From positions 248,001-312,000 of the forward strand of contig JADJFA010000001.1 in assembly GCA_016708875.1 (NCBI GenBank): a DNA stretch of 64,000 nt, given 5' to 3'. Each line of letters starts with the position of its first letter. Within the stretch, counting starts at the first letter, position 1. The DNA comes from Lewinellaceae bacterium. Its GTDB lineage: Bacteria; Bacteroidota; Bacteroidia; Chitinophagales; Saprospiraceae. A program made the translations under genes and the position numbers. The notes under the pieces were generated by a model that saw only the letters and a program-made list of their open reading frames with translations, was not told where the DNA came from and searched no databases. Of the stretch, positions 34,289 to 42,455 are shown piece by piece.

Positions 34289-36793
34289 ATGCCGCTCGCC
34301 CAACCGCTCGCCGAACTTCGCCGGAATCTCGAAGCGCAAATCCGGGATAGCCAACTTCCCGAGGCACTCAATGCGCTCCTTGCCCAACTCCCCGAAGGCT
34401 CGGAAACCAACCGCATCGTGTCTGCCTTGATTGCGCGGCTCAATGCTGCTAATAAGGAGCGGTATCGCAATACCATTTCTACAGAGGAGTACCAGCGTCG
34501 GGTGGATCAGGTTTCGGCCGATTTCTTCGATTTGCTCGCTGGGCTGACGGATGAAAGTTTTGAGGTTGAACCCTCCTCCGCCCCGGCTACGGCGGGTAAA
34601 GCAAGTAAATTAGGCAGCGTCCTCTATCGAGTACCGAACGTAATGCCCCTCCAAAAGCCCACCCGATGCACCATCCGCGTGGCGGTGGACGAGGACGCGA
34701 TTTTGGAAAACATTGTACTGGACGAACACGTGGAAATGAAATCCCGCGTCGAAATATCCGACGTGATGCGCGCGGAACTGGTTGACCCAGACGGAGGTGT
34801 CTTCCATATCAGTCCGCTCAATGCGCCCAACCAACTCGTGCGCGATACCGGCTACACCGAATGGAACTTCAGCGTAACGCCCTTGCGTGAGGGCGTACAC
34901 CAATTGCTGGTCAAAGTTTCCATCATGGAAATCGTGCCGGGCTACCCCGAGCCCATTCCTCGGGATGTATCGGTGATGGAAACGGTGACTATTGTGACGG
35001 AGGGTTTATCCGCCGTAGCCTTGGCGAAGGAGGATGTTGATTTCAAACCCAGCGGCCAATCATTTGCCTTCCAAAGCACTTCCACGGCACAGGGCCTTTA
35101 TGAAATCAATTATTCGAAAAGTGTTGATACTCCCATCGCTCCACCATCTCCCGCTCCACTAATCACCAATCCACCAATCACCAGTCCTCCAGCCCCCCAG
35201 GCTTCGGCGGCTAAAAAATCTACCAACCGCGGTCTCCGCGCCCTCGCCCTGTTCCTCGCCTTTCTCGTGCTGGCGCCGGCGGCAACCTGGGCTGTTGCCC
35301 CCAAACTCGACCGTGAGCTCTTCCTCGCCACGCTGCAAACCAACTTAAGTGGCGACACAGCGCCCTTGGACGAGTTTATCCAAGACCACCAGGAAAACCC
35401 CGAAGCTCGCCCGTATCTGGACAAAGCCTATTTCCGCAAGGCTGAAAAGACCGATTCTCTCATTGACCTTCGGGTGTATCAACGGGAGTTTGGCGCGGAC
35501 GGGAAATACCGTCTGGCCGTGCTGCAAAAAATCGAGACCAAGGAAATCAAGGCCGTGGAACGCATTCAAGCCCAACCTAATGCGCTGAATATCCGCCAGT
35601 TTGTGGTCAATTTCCCGGAAAGCGAGCGGCTGCCAGAAATCAAAAAAGCCGTAGATGCCAGAGCTGAACTCCGTGTCGGATTGTTGCCAGTGCTGGAGGA
35701 AGCTTATGTTACTTCCGTGCAGGCGAAACCAAGCGAGACCAAAGTGGCCGCATATCTCCGCGACTTTCCAAAGCACGAACGGCTAAACGAGGTGGCTGAA
35801 GCCGCAGCATCCAAGCCCGAAGTGCTGGAAAAAGCCCGCCCCATCCTTCAAGAAGCCATCACCCGGAAAGTGGAGGCCGCCACCACCGCCGACCAGGTGC
35901 GCCAGGTGTTGCCCGCGCTCGAAAGTGCAGGCAGCAGCGCGACCGCAACGAAAGTCGAAAAGTTGGTGGAACAAAAACCGCTGATCAGGCAGCAGCTTCG
36001 GCAGCAGGTTCGGCAATCTGGCGATCGGGTGCGGGAAAAGTCAGGCGGTGACTTGAAGTCACCGCCAGAAAACAAACTTTCCGAAAGTTTTAAACTTTCG
36101 GAAAGTTCCAAGTCCGCTGAAGAAAACCGCCCCCGCCGCTCCGGCCTCGAAATGATACCCGTAACTGGCGGCACCTTCACCATGGGCAGCCCCGAAAGTG
36201 AAGTTGGAAGAAGGGAAGACGAGTGCCAGCACCAAGTCACCGTCAAATCCTTTTCTATTGGAAAATACGAAGTGACGCAGGCCGACTGGTTTGAGATAAT
36301 GGGTGCAAGGCCCTCTTACAATAAAAACTGCGAGGAATGCCCTGTAGAGAATGTTTCCTGGAACGACATTCAAGATTTTCTCAAGGCTTTGAACAAAAAA
36401 TACCCCGGCAAAAACTACCGACTGCCCAGCGAAGCAGAATGGGAATATGCCGCAAGAGGGGGGAACAAAAGTCAGGGCTATCTCTATGCAGGCAGCAACG
36501 ACTTAAAAAAAGTGGCTTGGTACAGTAGCAACTCCGGCTCAAAAACGCATCCCGTGGGTGAGCTTATCGCAAATGAACTGAGTATTTTCGACATGAGTGG
36601 TAATGTATATGAGTGGTGTCAGGATTACTACAAGGCTTATCCGAATTGCAAGGCATATGGCAGTGAGGGTGTCACCCCCGTCATTCGCGGCGGTGGCTGG
36701 GACAACTCTCCGCAGGGCTGTCACACAGCATACCGCTCCGGCAAAAAGCCAGCTGGCCGCGATGTCTATCTCGGCTTCCGCCTCGCCCTCTAG
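34289..36793 (+). CDS. EAD-like / beta module / transmembrane / FGE-fold protein
   Basis: 834 residues. Residues 1-95 (ALNALLAQLPEGSETNRIVS; RYRNTISTEEYQRRVDQVSA) resemble an effector-associated domain of the EAD11 type. Residues 110-255 are beta-rich (MPLQKPTRCTIRVAVDEDA; TEWNFSVTPLREGVHQLLVK). A Pro-rich stretch and one membrane span (LRALALFLAFLVLAPAATWA, about 315-337) come next, then 250 residues of charged helix, a linker built from two DNA palindromes, and a formylglycine-generating-enzyme/sulfatase-modifying fold (MIPVTGGTFTMGSPESEV; YRLPSEAEWEYAARGG; GNVYEWCQDYY; RGGGWDN; YLGFRLAL). FGE-fold domains in such proteins often serve as sensors or binding modules rather than enzymes. The EAD suggests a partner protein with the same domain, not seen in this window. 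Confidence 0.75.
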   Translation: MPLAQPLAELRRNLEAQIRDSQLPEALNALLAQLPEGSETNRIVSALIARLNAANKERYRNTISTEEYQRRVDQVSADFFDLLAGLTDESFEVEPSSAPATAGKASKLGSVLYRVPNVMPLQKPTRCTIRVAVDEDAILENIVLDEHVEMKSRVEISDVMRAELVDPDGGVFHISPLNAPNQLVRDTGYTEWNFSVTPLREGVHQLLVKVSIMEIVPGYPEPIPRDVSVMETVTIVTEGLSAVALAKEDVDFKPSGQSFAFQSTSTAQGLYEINYSKSVDTPIAPPSPAPLITNPPITSPPAPQASAAKKSTNRGLRALALFLAFLVLAPAATWAVAPKLDRELFLATLQTNLSGDTAPLDEFIQDHQENPEARPYLDKAYFRKAEKTDSLIDLRVYQREFGADGKYRLAVLQKIETKEIKAVERIQAQPNALNIRQFVVNFPESERLPEIKKAVDARAELRVGLLPVLEEAYVTSVQAKPSETKVAAYLRDFPKHERLNEVAEAAASKPEVLEKARPILQEAITRKVEAATTADQVRQVLPALESAGSSATATKVEKLVEQKPLIRQQLRQQVRQSGDRVREKSGGDLKSPPENKLSESFKLSESSKSAEENRPRRSGLEMIPVTGGTFTMGSPESEVGRREDECQHQVTVKSFSIGKYEVTQADWFEIMGARPSYNKNCEECPVENVSWNDIQDFLKALNKKYPGKNYRLPSEAEWEYAARGGNKSQGYLYAGSNDLKKVAWYSSNSGSKTHPVGELIANELSIFDMSGNVYEWCQDYYKAYPNCKAYGSEGVTPVIRGGGWDNSPQGCHTAYRSGKKPAGRDVYLGFRLAL
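36044..36107. repeat. two perfect palindromes inside a coding linker
   Basis: GGCGGTGACTT/AAGTCACCGCC (36044-36066, one-base loop) and a 16-bp pair (36075-36090 with 36092-36107, one-base loop, core CTTTCCGAAAG). Both lie in frame in the EAD/FGE gene and encode SGGDLKSPPENKLSESFK, a flexible linker between helix and FGE fold. Confidence 0.9.
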
Positions 36794-36913
36794 TGAGGTG
36801 GTTAGCCTTATCCTGGCTTCCTAAGCAAAAGCCAAGATGCTCGTGGAGCAAGAAGAGCGGATAAAAGGAAAACAGCTTGTAAAGGATTGTATTCCAACTC
36901 CGTTCCGGATTAC

Positions 36914-37258
36914 CTACCCTTCCTTCAACTTCTCATTCCCAGAGTGTCTTGCAGCATCCCGCCTAGTCTTCTTCTCCAGATTTTTTTGGAGTGCTTCTGT
37001 GAGGTCAATACCCGTTTGGTTGGCAAGGCAGAGAATCAGGAATAGCACATCGGCCATTTCGTCGGCGAGTTGGGCTGGGGCATCGGCAGCATCAGCAGGG
37101 TTTTTGAACGACTGGTCGCCATAAATCCGCGCCATGAGCCGCGCCACTTCGCCCACTTCTTCCATGAGCAGGGCAGTATTCGTGAGTTCGGAATAATAGC
37201 GGACGCCGATGGTTTTAATCCATTGGTCTACAGTGAGTTGTGCCTCCTGGATCGTCAT
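36914..37258 (-). CDS. MazG-like nucleotide pyrophosphohydrolase
   Basis: 114 residues, a single MazG/dUTPase-type all-alpha NTP-PPase domain. The metal-binding motif is MEEVGEVARLMARIYGD and, 27 residues on, DEMADVLFLILCLANQ, fitting ExxE and ExxD. Such house-cleaning enzymes hydrolyse non-canonical or excess NTPs to NMP and pyrophosphate. It is downstream of rhlE on the same strand, separated by hairpin M, and convergent with the EAD/FGE gene. Confidence 0.88.
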   Translation of the reverse strand: MTIQEAQLTVDQWIKTIGVRYYSELTNTALLMEEVGEVARLMARIYGDQSFKNPADAADAPAQLADEMADVLFLILCLANQTGIDLTEALQKNLEKKTRRDAARHSGNEKLKEG

Positions 37259-37290
37259 GGTGAGATATTAGGTGGGAAGAAGTTTAGGGG

Positions 37291-37442
37291 TTTTTGATTG
37301 ACGAATAATAGATTACATGATTGTTGATTTTTGATGTGATGTTAGATTGGGTAATGGCCGATGTGATGCCATCGTCCATAATTACATCATCCATTCCATC
37401 AACAATCAACAATCAAGTATTCTATTATTCGTCAATCAAAAA
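37291..37442. repeat. about 43-bp near-perfect inverted repeat (hairpin M)
   Basis: Arms 37291-37333 and 37400-37442 pair with few mismatches; TTTTTGATTGACGAATAATA and its complement are exact. The inner 66 bases repeat GATGTGATG/CATCATCC words. The arm words TTGATTGACGA and ACATGATTGTTGATTTT recur in hairpin W at 52.7 kb. It lies between rhlE and mazG. Confidence 0.9.
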
Positions 37443-37469
37443 GAACCTGCTAAGACGAGCGGAAATCCC

Positions 37470-38783
37470 TCAGGCAGAGGGCGCCTGCCCGCCGCCGCTG
37501 CTTCTGCCACTGCCGCCACCACCGCTGCGCCGTTGTCCGCCACGGAAAGGTTGTTTTTGTCCGCCTTCTTTTCGCTGGCCATCTCCGCCGCTTCTGCGGG
37601 GAGGCTGCGACCTGCCGCCGCTGCTTTGGCGGTGCGCGTGTCGTTGTTCGGGTTCTTCGGCGAGACCGGGAGGCAGGGGTAGTTTTGGCACTTCTTTACC
37701 GATGAGTTTTTCGATCCGTTTGAGACGCTGGAGGTCCATGTGATTGATCAGCGTGAGAGCCGTGCCTTTGCGTTCAGCGCGGGCGGTACGGCCAATGCGG
37801 TGCACGTAATCTTCGGCATCGCGGGGAGCCTCAAAGTTTATCACGAGGTCAATCCCGTCAATGTCAATGCCCCGGCTCAACACGTCTGTAGCGACGAGGA
37901 TGTCAATTTTTTGGTTGCGGTAGTCGAGCATCACCTGCTCGCGTTCCTTCTGTTCCAGGTCGCTGCTGATGCGCTCAACGGAGAGGTTGCGGCTTTTGAG
38001 CTTTTTGTAGAGTTCGTTGACTGCCAGTTTGCTGGAGCAAAAAATCAGCGTTCGCCCGGTCCGATCCTTCAATAGTTCCACGATGAGCGGAATTTTCTGT
38101 CGGTCGCCCACGAGATACACACCTTGTGTCACCCCTTCGGCTGGCTTGGACAGCGCAACGCTAATGGTAACCGGATTTTTGAGCATCGTTTTTGCCAGTT
38201 TCATAATCCCATGGGGCATGGTGGCAGAAAAAAGCAGGCTTTGGCGATTTGGATTGAGGGTTTCGATGATTTTGGTGAGATCAGGTATAAAACCCATGTC
38301 GAGCATCCGATCCGCTTCGTCGAGCACCAGAAAGCGGAGGCGCGAGAAGTCAACATAGCCGAGACTCATGTGCGAGAGCAGACGGCCCGGCGTTGCGATA
38401 ATGATATCTGCGCCTTTTTGGAGCGCGTCGCGACCTTGGGCAAAATCCTTGCCGCCACCGCCGCCATATACCGCAACTGAAGAAATGCCCGCGAAGTAGG
38501 AATAGGCTTCGATGGCCTGGTCAATCTGCATCGCCAGTTCGCGGGTAGGCACGATAATCAGGGCTTGGGTATAGTGAGCCTCGCCCGATTCCATGATCAT
38601 GTGCATAATAGGCAGCACGAAAGCAGCCGTTTTGCCCGTACCCGTTTGGGCCGTTCCAATGACATCCTTCCCTTCTAAAATAAGGGGAATGGCCTTTTCT
38701 TGAATGGGGGTGGCAGATTTGAAGTTGAGGGCCTCGATGCCATCGAGCACGTCGGGATGGAGGCCAAATTCTGAAAAATCCAA
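37470..38783 (-). CDS. rhlE: DEAD-box RNA helicase, RhlE type
   Basis: 437 residues. The Q motif FKSATPIQEKAIPLILEGKD, Walker A AQTGTGKTAAF, PTRELAMQ, DEAD in LVLDEADRMLDMGFIPD, SAT in LLFSATMP, DVLSRGIDIDGIDLVIN and HRIGRTARAERKG are all present. The last 70 residues form a Gly/Arg/Ser/Gln-rich low-complexity tail (SSGGRSQPPRRSGGDGQRKE), typical of RhlE-like helicases that bind structured RNA. Roles include ribosome maturation and mRNA remodelling. Confidence 0.93.
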   Translation of the reverse strand: MDFSEFGLHPDVLDGIEALNFKSATPIQEKAIPLILEGKDVIGTAQTGTGKTAAFVLPIMHMIMESGEAHYTQALIIVPTRELAMQIDQAIEAYSYFAGISSVAVYGGGGGKDFAQGRDALQKGADIIIATPGRLLSHMSLGYVDFSRLRFLVLDEADRMLDMGFIPDLTKIIETLNPNRQSLLFSATMPHGIMKLAKTMLKNPVTISVALSKPAEGVTQGVYLVGDRQKIPLIVELLKDRTGRTLIFCSSKLAVNELYKKLKSRNLSVERISSDLEQKEREQVMLDYRNQKIDILVATDVLSRGIDIDGIDLVINFEAPRDAEDYVHRIGRTARAERKGTALTLINHMDLQRLKRIEKLIGKEVPKLPLPPGLAEEPEQRHAHRQSSGGRSQPPRRSGGDGQRKEGGQKQPFRGGQRRSGGGGSGRSSGGGQAPSA

Positions 38784-38885
38784 TGATTGAGTGGTAAGTG
38801 GTGATGTTAGACGCTGGACTGCTGGACTTTGGAATATGATTTCAGGGGTGTTAGAACAGTGTCCAAACGTCTATGGTCTAAGCGT

Positions 38886-38910
38886 CCCTGCCTACCGGCA
38901 GGCAGGCAAG
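38886..38910. repeat. CCTGCCTACCGGCAGGCAGG palindrome
   Basis: A GC-rich near-palindrome within the 230-base gap between the divergent rhlE and DUF4143 genes. GACGCTGGACTGCTGGAC and GTCTAAGCGTCC words flank it. No gene lies here. Confidence 0.7.
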
Positions 38911-38973
38911 TCCAATAATGCGCAAAGGTCGTGAAAATTAGGCAGTGAACCAAAATGTATGCTTTAAACGTCA

Positions 38974-38981
38974 TATCTTTG
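38974..38981 (+). promoter_or_regulatory. -7 box TATCTTTG upstream of the DUF4143 ATPase
   Basis: TATCTTTG matches TAnnTTTG, 34 bases before ATG 39016. Confidence 0.45.
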
Positions 38982-39015
38982 CAAATCCGAATTCACAATT
39001 CAGATTTGCAAAAAA

Positions 39016-40179
39016 ATGATTGCACGTCAAGCCTACGAAAAAGTACAGGAACTGGCTCAGCAGTTCAAATCAGTGGCCATTTTAGGGCCTCGGCAAAGTG
39101 GGAAAACCACACTGGCTCGTGCTGTTTTCCCCGAAAAGCCTTACATCTCACTCGAAAACCCCGACAGCCGTCGCTTTGCGTTGGAAGACCCCAAAGGTTT
39201 TCTGGGCCAATTCCCTGACGGCGCCATCCTCGACGAAATCCAACGTGCCCCGGAAATCCTGTCTTATCTTCAACAAATTCTGGATGAAGACTCGCGCCGG
39301 GGCAAGTTCGTCCTTACGGGTTCTAACAACTTTTTGCTGGTGCAAAGCCTTACCCAATCGCTGGCGGGGCGAGTGGCTTACATGGATTTGCTGCCCTTGT
39401 CGCTGGCCGAGTTGAAGCCGCTCGAAAACGCATTGACTAATGTGGATACCTGCATCTTTCAAGGTGGATATCCGGCACTTTGGGCGGAGGGTATTGCAGC
39501 GGCCAACTGGTTCCCAGCCTACCTGCGCACCTATGTAGAACGCGATGTTCGGATTATCCGAAACCTCGAAAATCTGGCAGCCTTTGAAAAAACAATTGCC
39601 CTTTGCGCGGGTCGTGTCGGCCAATTGCTCAACCGACAAAATATCGCACTCGAAGCGGGTGTCTCCGACAAGACGGTGGAGGCTTGGTTGGGCATTTTAC
39701 AGGCAAGCTATATCGTATTCCTTTTGCCGCCTTGGTTTCAGAATTTCAACAAACGGATTGTAAAATCACCCAAACTCTACTTTTACGACACGGGGCTGGC
39801 TTGTTACTTGCTCGGTATTCGTCGCCCGGAAGACTTACGCTTGCATCCGTTTCGTGGAGCACTATTTGAAAACCTGATGGTGCTAGAAATGCTCAAAGCA
39901 CGGTATAACCGGGGCGAACGCTCCAACCTTTTTCATTGGCGTGACAGCACAGGAAATGAAGTGGATGTACTGGTGGATAAGGGTACCGTCCAGCACGCAG
40001 TAGAAATGAAATCCAGCCAGACCATTTCCGACCCATTTTTCAAAGGGCTACGTTATTGGGAAAAATTAAGCCAACAACAAGGTGGCACGGTAATCTATGG
40101 CGGAGATGAACCCCAAATCCGTAGCCGTGGAATCCAGGTACTCTCATGGCGTGAAGCTGGGAATGTGGGTTTGGTTTAA
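39016..40179 (+). CDS. AAA-type ATPase with C-terminal DUF4143
   Basis: 387 residues. The AAA_14-type ATPase has Walker A GPRQSGKTTLARAVF, Walker B-like AILDEIQRAPEILSYLQQIL, and sensor LTGSNNFLLVQ. ALEAGVSDKTVEAWLGILQA is a winged-helix-like segment, and DUF4143 follows (SPKLYFYDTGLACYLLGI, LFENLMVLEMLKARYN, VDVLVDKG, VEMKSS) with a nuclease-like GNEVDVLVDK...VEMKSS core. These proteins occur sporadically and in many copies in bacteria and archaea. Their cellular role is not established. Confidence 0.88.
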   Translation: MIARQAYEKVQELAQQFKSVAILGPRQSGKTTLARAVFPEKPYISLENPDSRRFALEDPKGFLGQFPDGAILDEIQRAPEILSYLQQILDEDSRRGKFVLTGSNNFLLVQSLTQSLAGRVAYMDLLPLSLAELKPLENALTNVDTCIFQGGYPALWAEGIAAANWFPAYLRTYVERDVRIIRNLENLAAFEKTIALCAGRVGQLLNRQNIALEAGVSDKTVEAWLGILQASYIVFLLPPWFQNFNKRIVKSPKLYFYDTGLACYLLGIRRPEDLRLHPFRGALFENLMVLEMLKARYNRGERSNLFHWRDSTGNEVDVLVDKGTVQHAVEMKSSQTISDPFFKGLRYWEKLSQQQGGTVIYGGDEPQIRSRGIQVLSWREAGNVGLV

Positions 40180-40181
40180 CG

Positions 40182-40610
40182 CTATCTCAAATCCCACCTC
40201 TTTGTCTTAAAAAAACGCAACACCAAATAAAGCAATAATCCCGCCGGGCCTGTCAACATCGTCAGCAACAGACTGGGAATCACAAAGATGTGCCCAATCT
40301 TCAAGTGCCGCGCATCATGCGTTTGCCAGGTTCCTACCAACAAGCAAAAAGAAAGATAATTCAGCCAGCCCGTGAGCAACATCTCTTTACTACGGAAGAG
40401 GTTTTTGAATCCTTCCAGCGAAAACAAATTGCCACCCTCTTCCGGACTCGTGAGGAATTGAAACGTAAAAACCGCTGCTGCAATCAATAACACCGTAGCC
40501 GCGCCAAACGCAATCGGCTCCGTATAGCGCCAGTTGGGCGCTGCAATGAGCAACAGCCAGGGGAGGAAAATCACGATGCTGGCGTACCAGTAGAAGGAAT
40601 CGGCTGTCAT
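40182..40610 (-). CDS. ABA4-like family (DUF4281) membrane protein
   Basis: 142 residues with four membrane spans: FYWYASIVIFLPWLLLIAAP, IAFGAATVLLIAAAVFTFQF, LTGWLNYLSFCLLVGTWQTH and FVIPSLLLTMLTGPAGLLLY. The motif WLNYLSFCLLVGTW...DA plus TGPAGLLLYLVLR is typical of ABA4/DUF4281 proteins, plant members of which act in neoxanthin formation. With crtZ in the window a carotenoid link is conceivable but unproved. It lies downstream of nadC on the same strand. Confidence 0.8.
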   Translation of the reverse strand: MTADSFYWYASIVIFLPWLLLIAAPNWRYTEPIAFGAATVLLIAAAVFTFQFLTSPEEGGNLFSLEGFKNLFRSKEMLLTGWLNYLSFCLLVGTWQTHDARHLKIGHIFVIPSLLLTMLTGPAGLLLYLVLRFFKTKRWDLR

Positions 40611-40621
40611 GACAATTGTGG

Positions 40622-40758
40622 AGATTGATTCGATTGGGACGATTGATTCGATTATTTGAATGAGTGGATTGATTCGATTATATCGTAAATTCAGGAAACC
40701 AACTGATCAAATCAATCGAATAATCGAATCAATCCCACCAATCGTATCAATTCATCTC
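40622..40758. repeat. GATTGATTCGATTG-word inverted array (hairpin O)
   Basis: Left array (40622-40680) repeats GATTGATTCGATT; right array (40705-40752) is its approximate complement, with an exact GATTGATTCGATTATT core. The arms differ by small indels. The word recurs in cluster Q at 42.3 kb. It lies between nadC and the ABA4-like gene and ends inside the nadC stop region. Confidence 0.88.
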
Positions 40759-41612
40759 ACAATCTTGAGGCTCAGGTCAAGCGGTTGCGCTGAATGCGTG
40801 AGCGCCCCTGCAGAGACATAATTAACCCCCGATTGGGCGTATTTTCGAACATTAAACAGGGTAATGCCACCCGACGCTTCGGTCTCAAAACGTCCCCCAA
40901 CAATGGCCACGGCTTCATGGAGGATCGGGATTTCAAAGTTGTCAAACATGACTCGGGTGATGCCACCAGCGTTGATAACCTCTTCCAATTCAACCAGATT
41001 GCGCACCTCGACGGTGATATTCAGGTTCAATCCTTTTTCTTTTTGATAAGCATGGGCGCGTTCGATGGCGCGACCGATTCCGCCCGCTGCGTCCACGTGG
41101 TTGTCCTTGATCATCATCCAATCATAGAGGCCCCAACGGTAGTTTTCGCAGCCGCCAATATTGACTGCCCATTTTTCCAAAAAGCGGATGAGCGGGGTGG
41201 TCTTACGCGTATCCAAAACCTTCACGGGCAAATCGCCCACCTCAAAGGCAAAGCGACTGCTTAATGTAGCGATGCCGCTCATGCGCTGCATGGCGTTGAG
41301 CACAAGCCGCTCCGCTTGCAGCAGGGCACGGGTATTGCATTCAACTTCAAAGGCAGTTTGGCCGTAAAGCACATCCGTGCCATCCGGTTTTTGCACGACA
41401 AGTGAAACGCTGGGGTCGAGATAATTAAAAATATGTTGGGCGAGTTCTACGCCTGCCAGCACACCATAGTCTTTGATTTTCAGCACCGCACGGCTGCGGC
41501 TGTCAGCAGGAATAGTAGCCAAGGAAGTATGGTCACCCTCCCGGACATCTTCATGGAGGCCAGCAGTGATGAATTCGTGAATGAGTTGGTCGGTGATTTG
41601 TGTAGGACGCAT
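40752..41612 (-). CDS. nadC: nicotinate-nucleotide pyrophosphorylase (carboxylating)
   Basis: 286 residues. It converts quinolinate and PRPP to nicotinate mononucleotide in de novo NAD synthesis. The motifs are EGDHTSLATIPADSRSRA, ERLVLNAMQRMSGIATLS, VLDTRKTTPLIRFLEKWAV, GLYDWMMIKDNHVDAAGGI, VEVRNLVELEEVINAGGI, and FETEASGGITLFNVRKYAQS. Length and all substrate-binding residues look normal. nadA and nadB are not in the window. Confidence 0.95.
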   Translation of the reverse strand: MRPTQITDQLIHEFITAGLHEDVREGDHTSLATIPADSRSRAVLKIKDYGVLAGVELAQHIFNYLDPSVSLVVQKPDGTDVLYGQTAFEVECNTRALLQAERLVLNAMQRMSGIATLSSRFAFEVGDLPVKVLDTRKTTPLIRFLEKWAVNIGGCENYRWGLYDWMMIKDNHVDAAGGIGRAIERAHAYQKEKGLNLNITVEVRNLVELEEVINAGGITRVMFDNFEIPILHEAVAIVGGRFETEASGGITLFNVRKYAQSGVNYVSAGALTHSAQPLDLSLKIVR

Positions 41613-41642
41613 TTTGAACTATGAATTATAAAATTGGTGGTC

Positions 41643-41770
41643 GGAAAGTTGATGAAGGTTTATATGGTTTATGAGGGTTGATATTTTGCACTCGAAAAAG
41701 CGGGAATCTACCCCTTTTCGAGTGCAAAATATCAACCCTCATAAACCATATAAACCTTCATCAACTTTCC
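41643..41770. repeat. perfect 56-bp inverted repeat (hairpin P) overlapping a gene end
   Basis: Arms 41643-41698 and 41715-41770 are exact complements with a 16-base loop, the longest perfect pair in the window. The right arm reaches 31 bases into the thioredoxin-fold gene and supplies its last codons (KVDEGLYGL) and stop. It lies between that gene and nadC, both minus strand. Confidence 0.95.
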
Positions 41771-42323
41771 ATTTGATATTACAGCCGCCGGAGGGGCGCT
41801 GAATGGGGTTAACTGGCTTCCCTTCTAAAACCGCATCAATCGCGGCACGGAGGTCTTCGCCGGTGGATTCAATCGGGTTTCGTTTTGGTCGGCTGGGGTC
41901 GAGTTGTCCCCGGTACGTGAGTTTTAATTCCTGGTCAAAAACATAAAAATCAGGCGTACAAGCCGCATCGTAAGCACGGGCGACTTCCTGTGTTTCGTCG
42001 TAAAGGTAGGCAAAATCGTAGCCAACTGCTTTGGCATGGGCGGGCATCTTGTCGGGGCCGTCTTCAGGGTGGGTTGCGGCATCGTTGCTGTTTATGCCTA
42101 CGAAAGCCACGCCATGGGCCTTATATTCTGCAACAATCCGCACAATTTCAGGATTGATATACAGGACGTAAGGGCAATGGTTGCACAAAAACATAACTAC
42201 CGTAGCTTTTGAGCCAACTGCAATTTCCTGCAATCCAAGGGTCTTTCCCGTGCCTGGATTGAGCAATTGAAAATCCGGCGCAGTTGTGCCGAGCGGGATC
42301 ATATTTGATTCGGTGTAAGCCAT
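41739..42323 (-). CDS. thioredoxin-fold (AhpC/TSA-like) protein
   Basis: 194 residues, a cytoplasmic peroxiredoxin-like protein. MIPLGTTAPDFQLLNPGTGK begins the fold. The redox site is FLCNHCPYVL (CxxC with the HCP of this subfamily), followed by AHGVAFVGINSNDAATHPED and the cis-Pro segment DAACTPDFYVFDQ. It probably reduces disulphides or peroxides. The final nine residues are encoded by one arm of hairpin P, so the native C-terminus may once have ended differently. aspS is upstream on the same strand. Confidence 0.85.
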   Translation of the reverse strand: MAYTESNMIPLGTTAPDFQLLNPGTGKTLGLQEIAVGSKATVVMFLCNHCPYVLYINPEIVRIVAEYKAHGVAFVGINSNDAATHPEDGPDKMPAHAKAVGYDFAYLYDETQEVARAYDAACTPDFYVFDQELKLTYRGQLDPSRPKRNPIESTGEDLRAAIDAVLEGKPVNPIQRPSGGCNIKWKVDEGLYGL

Positions 42324-42330
42324 GGTTCAA

Positions 42331-42455
42331 TTGATACGATTGATTCGATTGGGGATTGAGACGATTGGCACGATTGTAATGATTGATTCGATTGACGCGA
42401 TTCCTCTGTTTTCTATTTTCCCCAATCGAATCAATCCAACAATCGTCTCAATCAC
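42331..42455. repeat. GATTGATTCGATTG word array (cluster Q)
   Basis: Left part 42338-42400 repeats GATTGATTCGATTGG and GAGACGATTG; right part 42420-42455 contains their complements in rotated order, so the array is inverted but not a simple hairpin. Same word family as hairpin O. It lies between aspS and the thioredoxin-fold gene. Confidence 0.85.
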
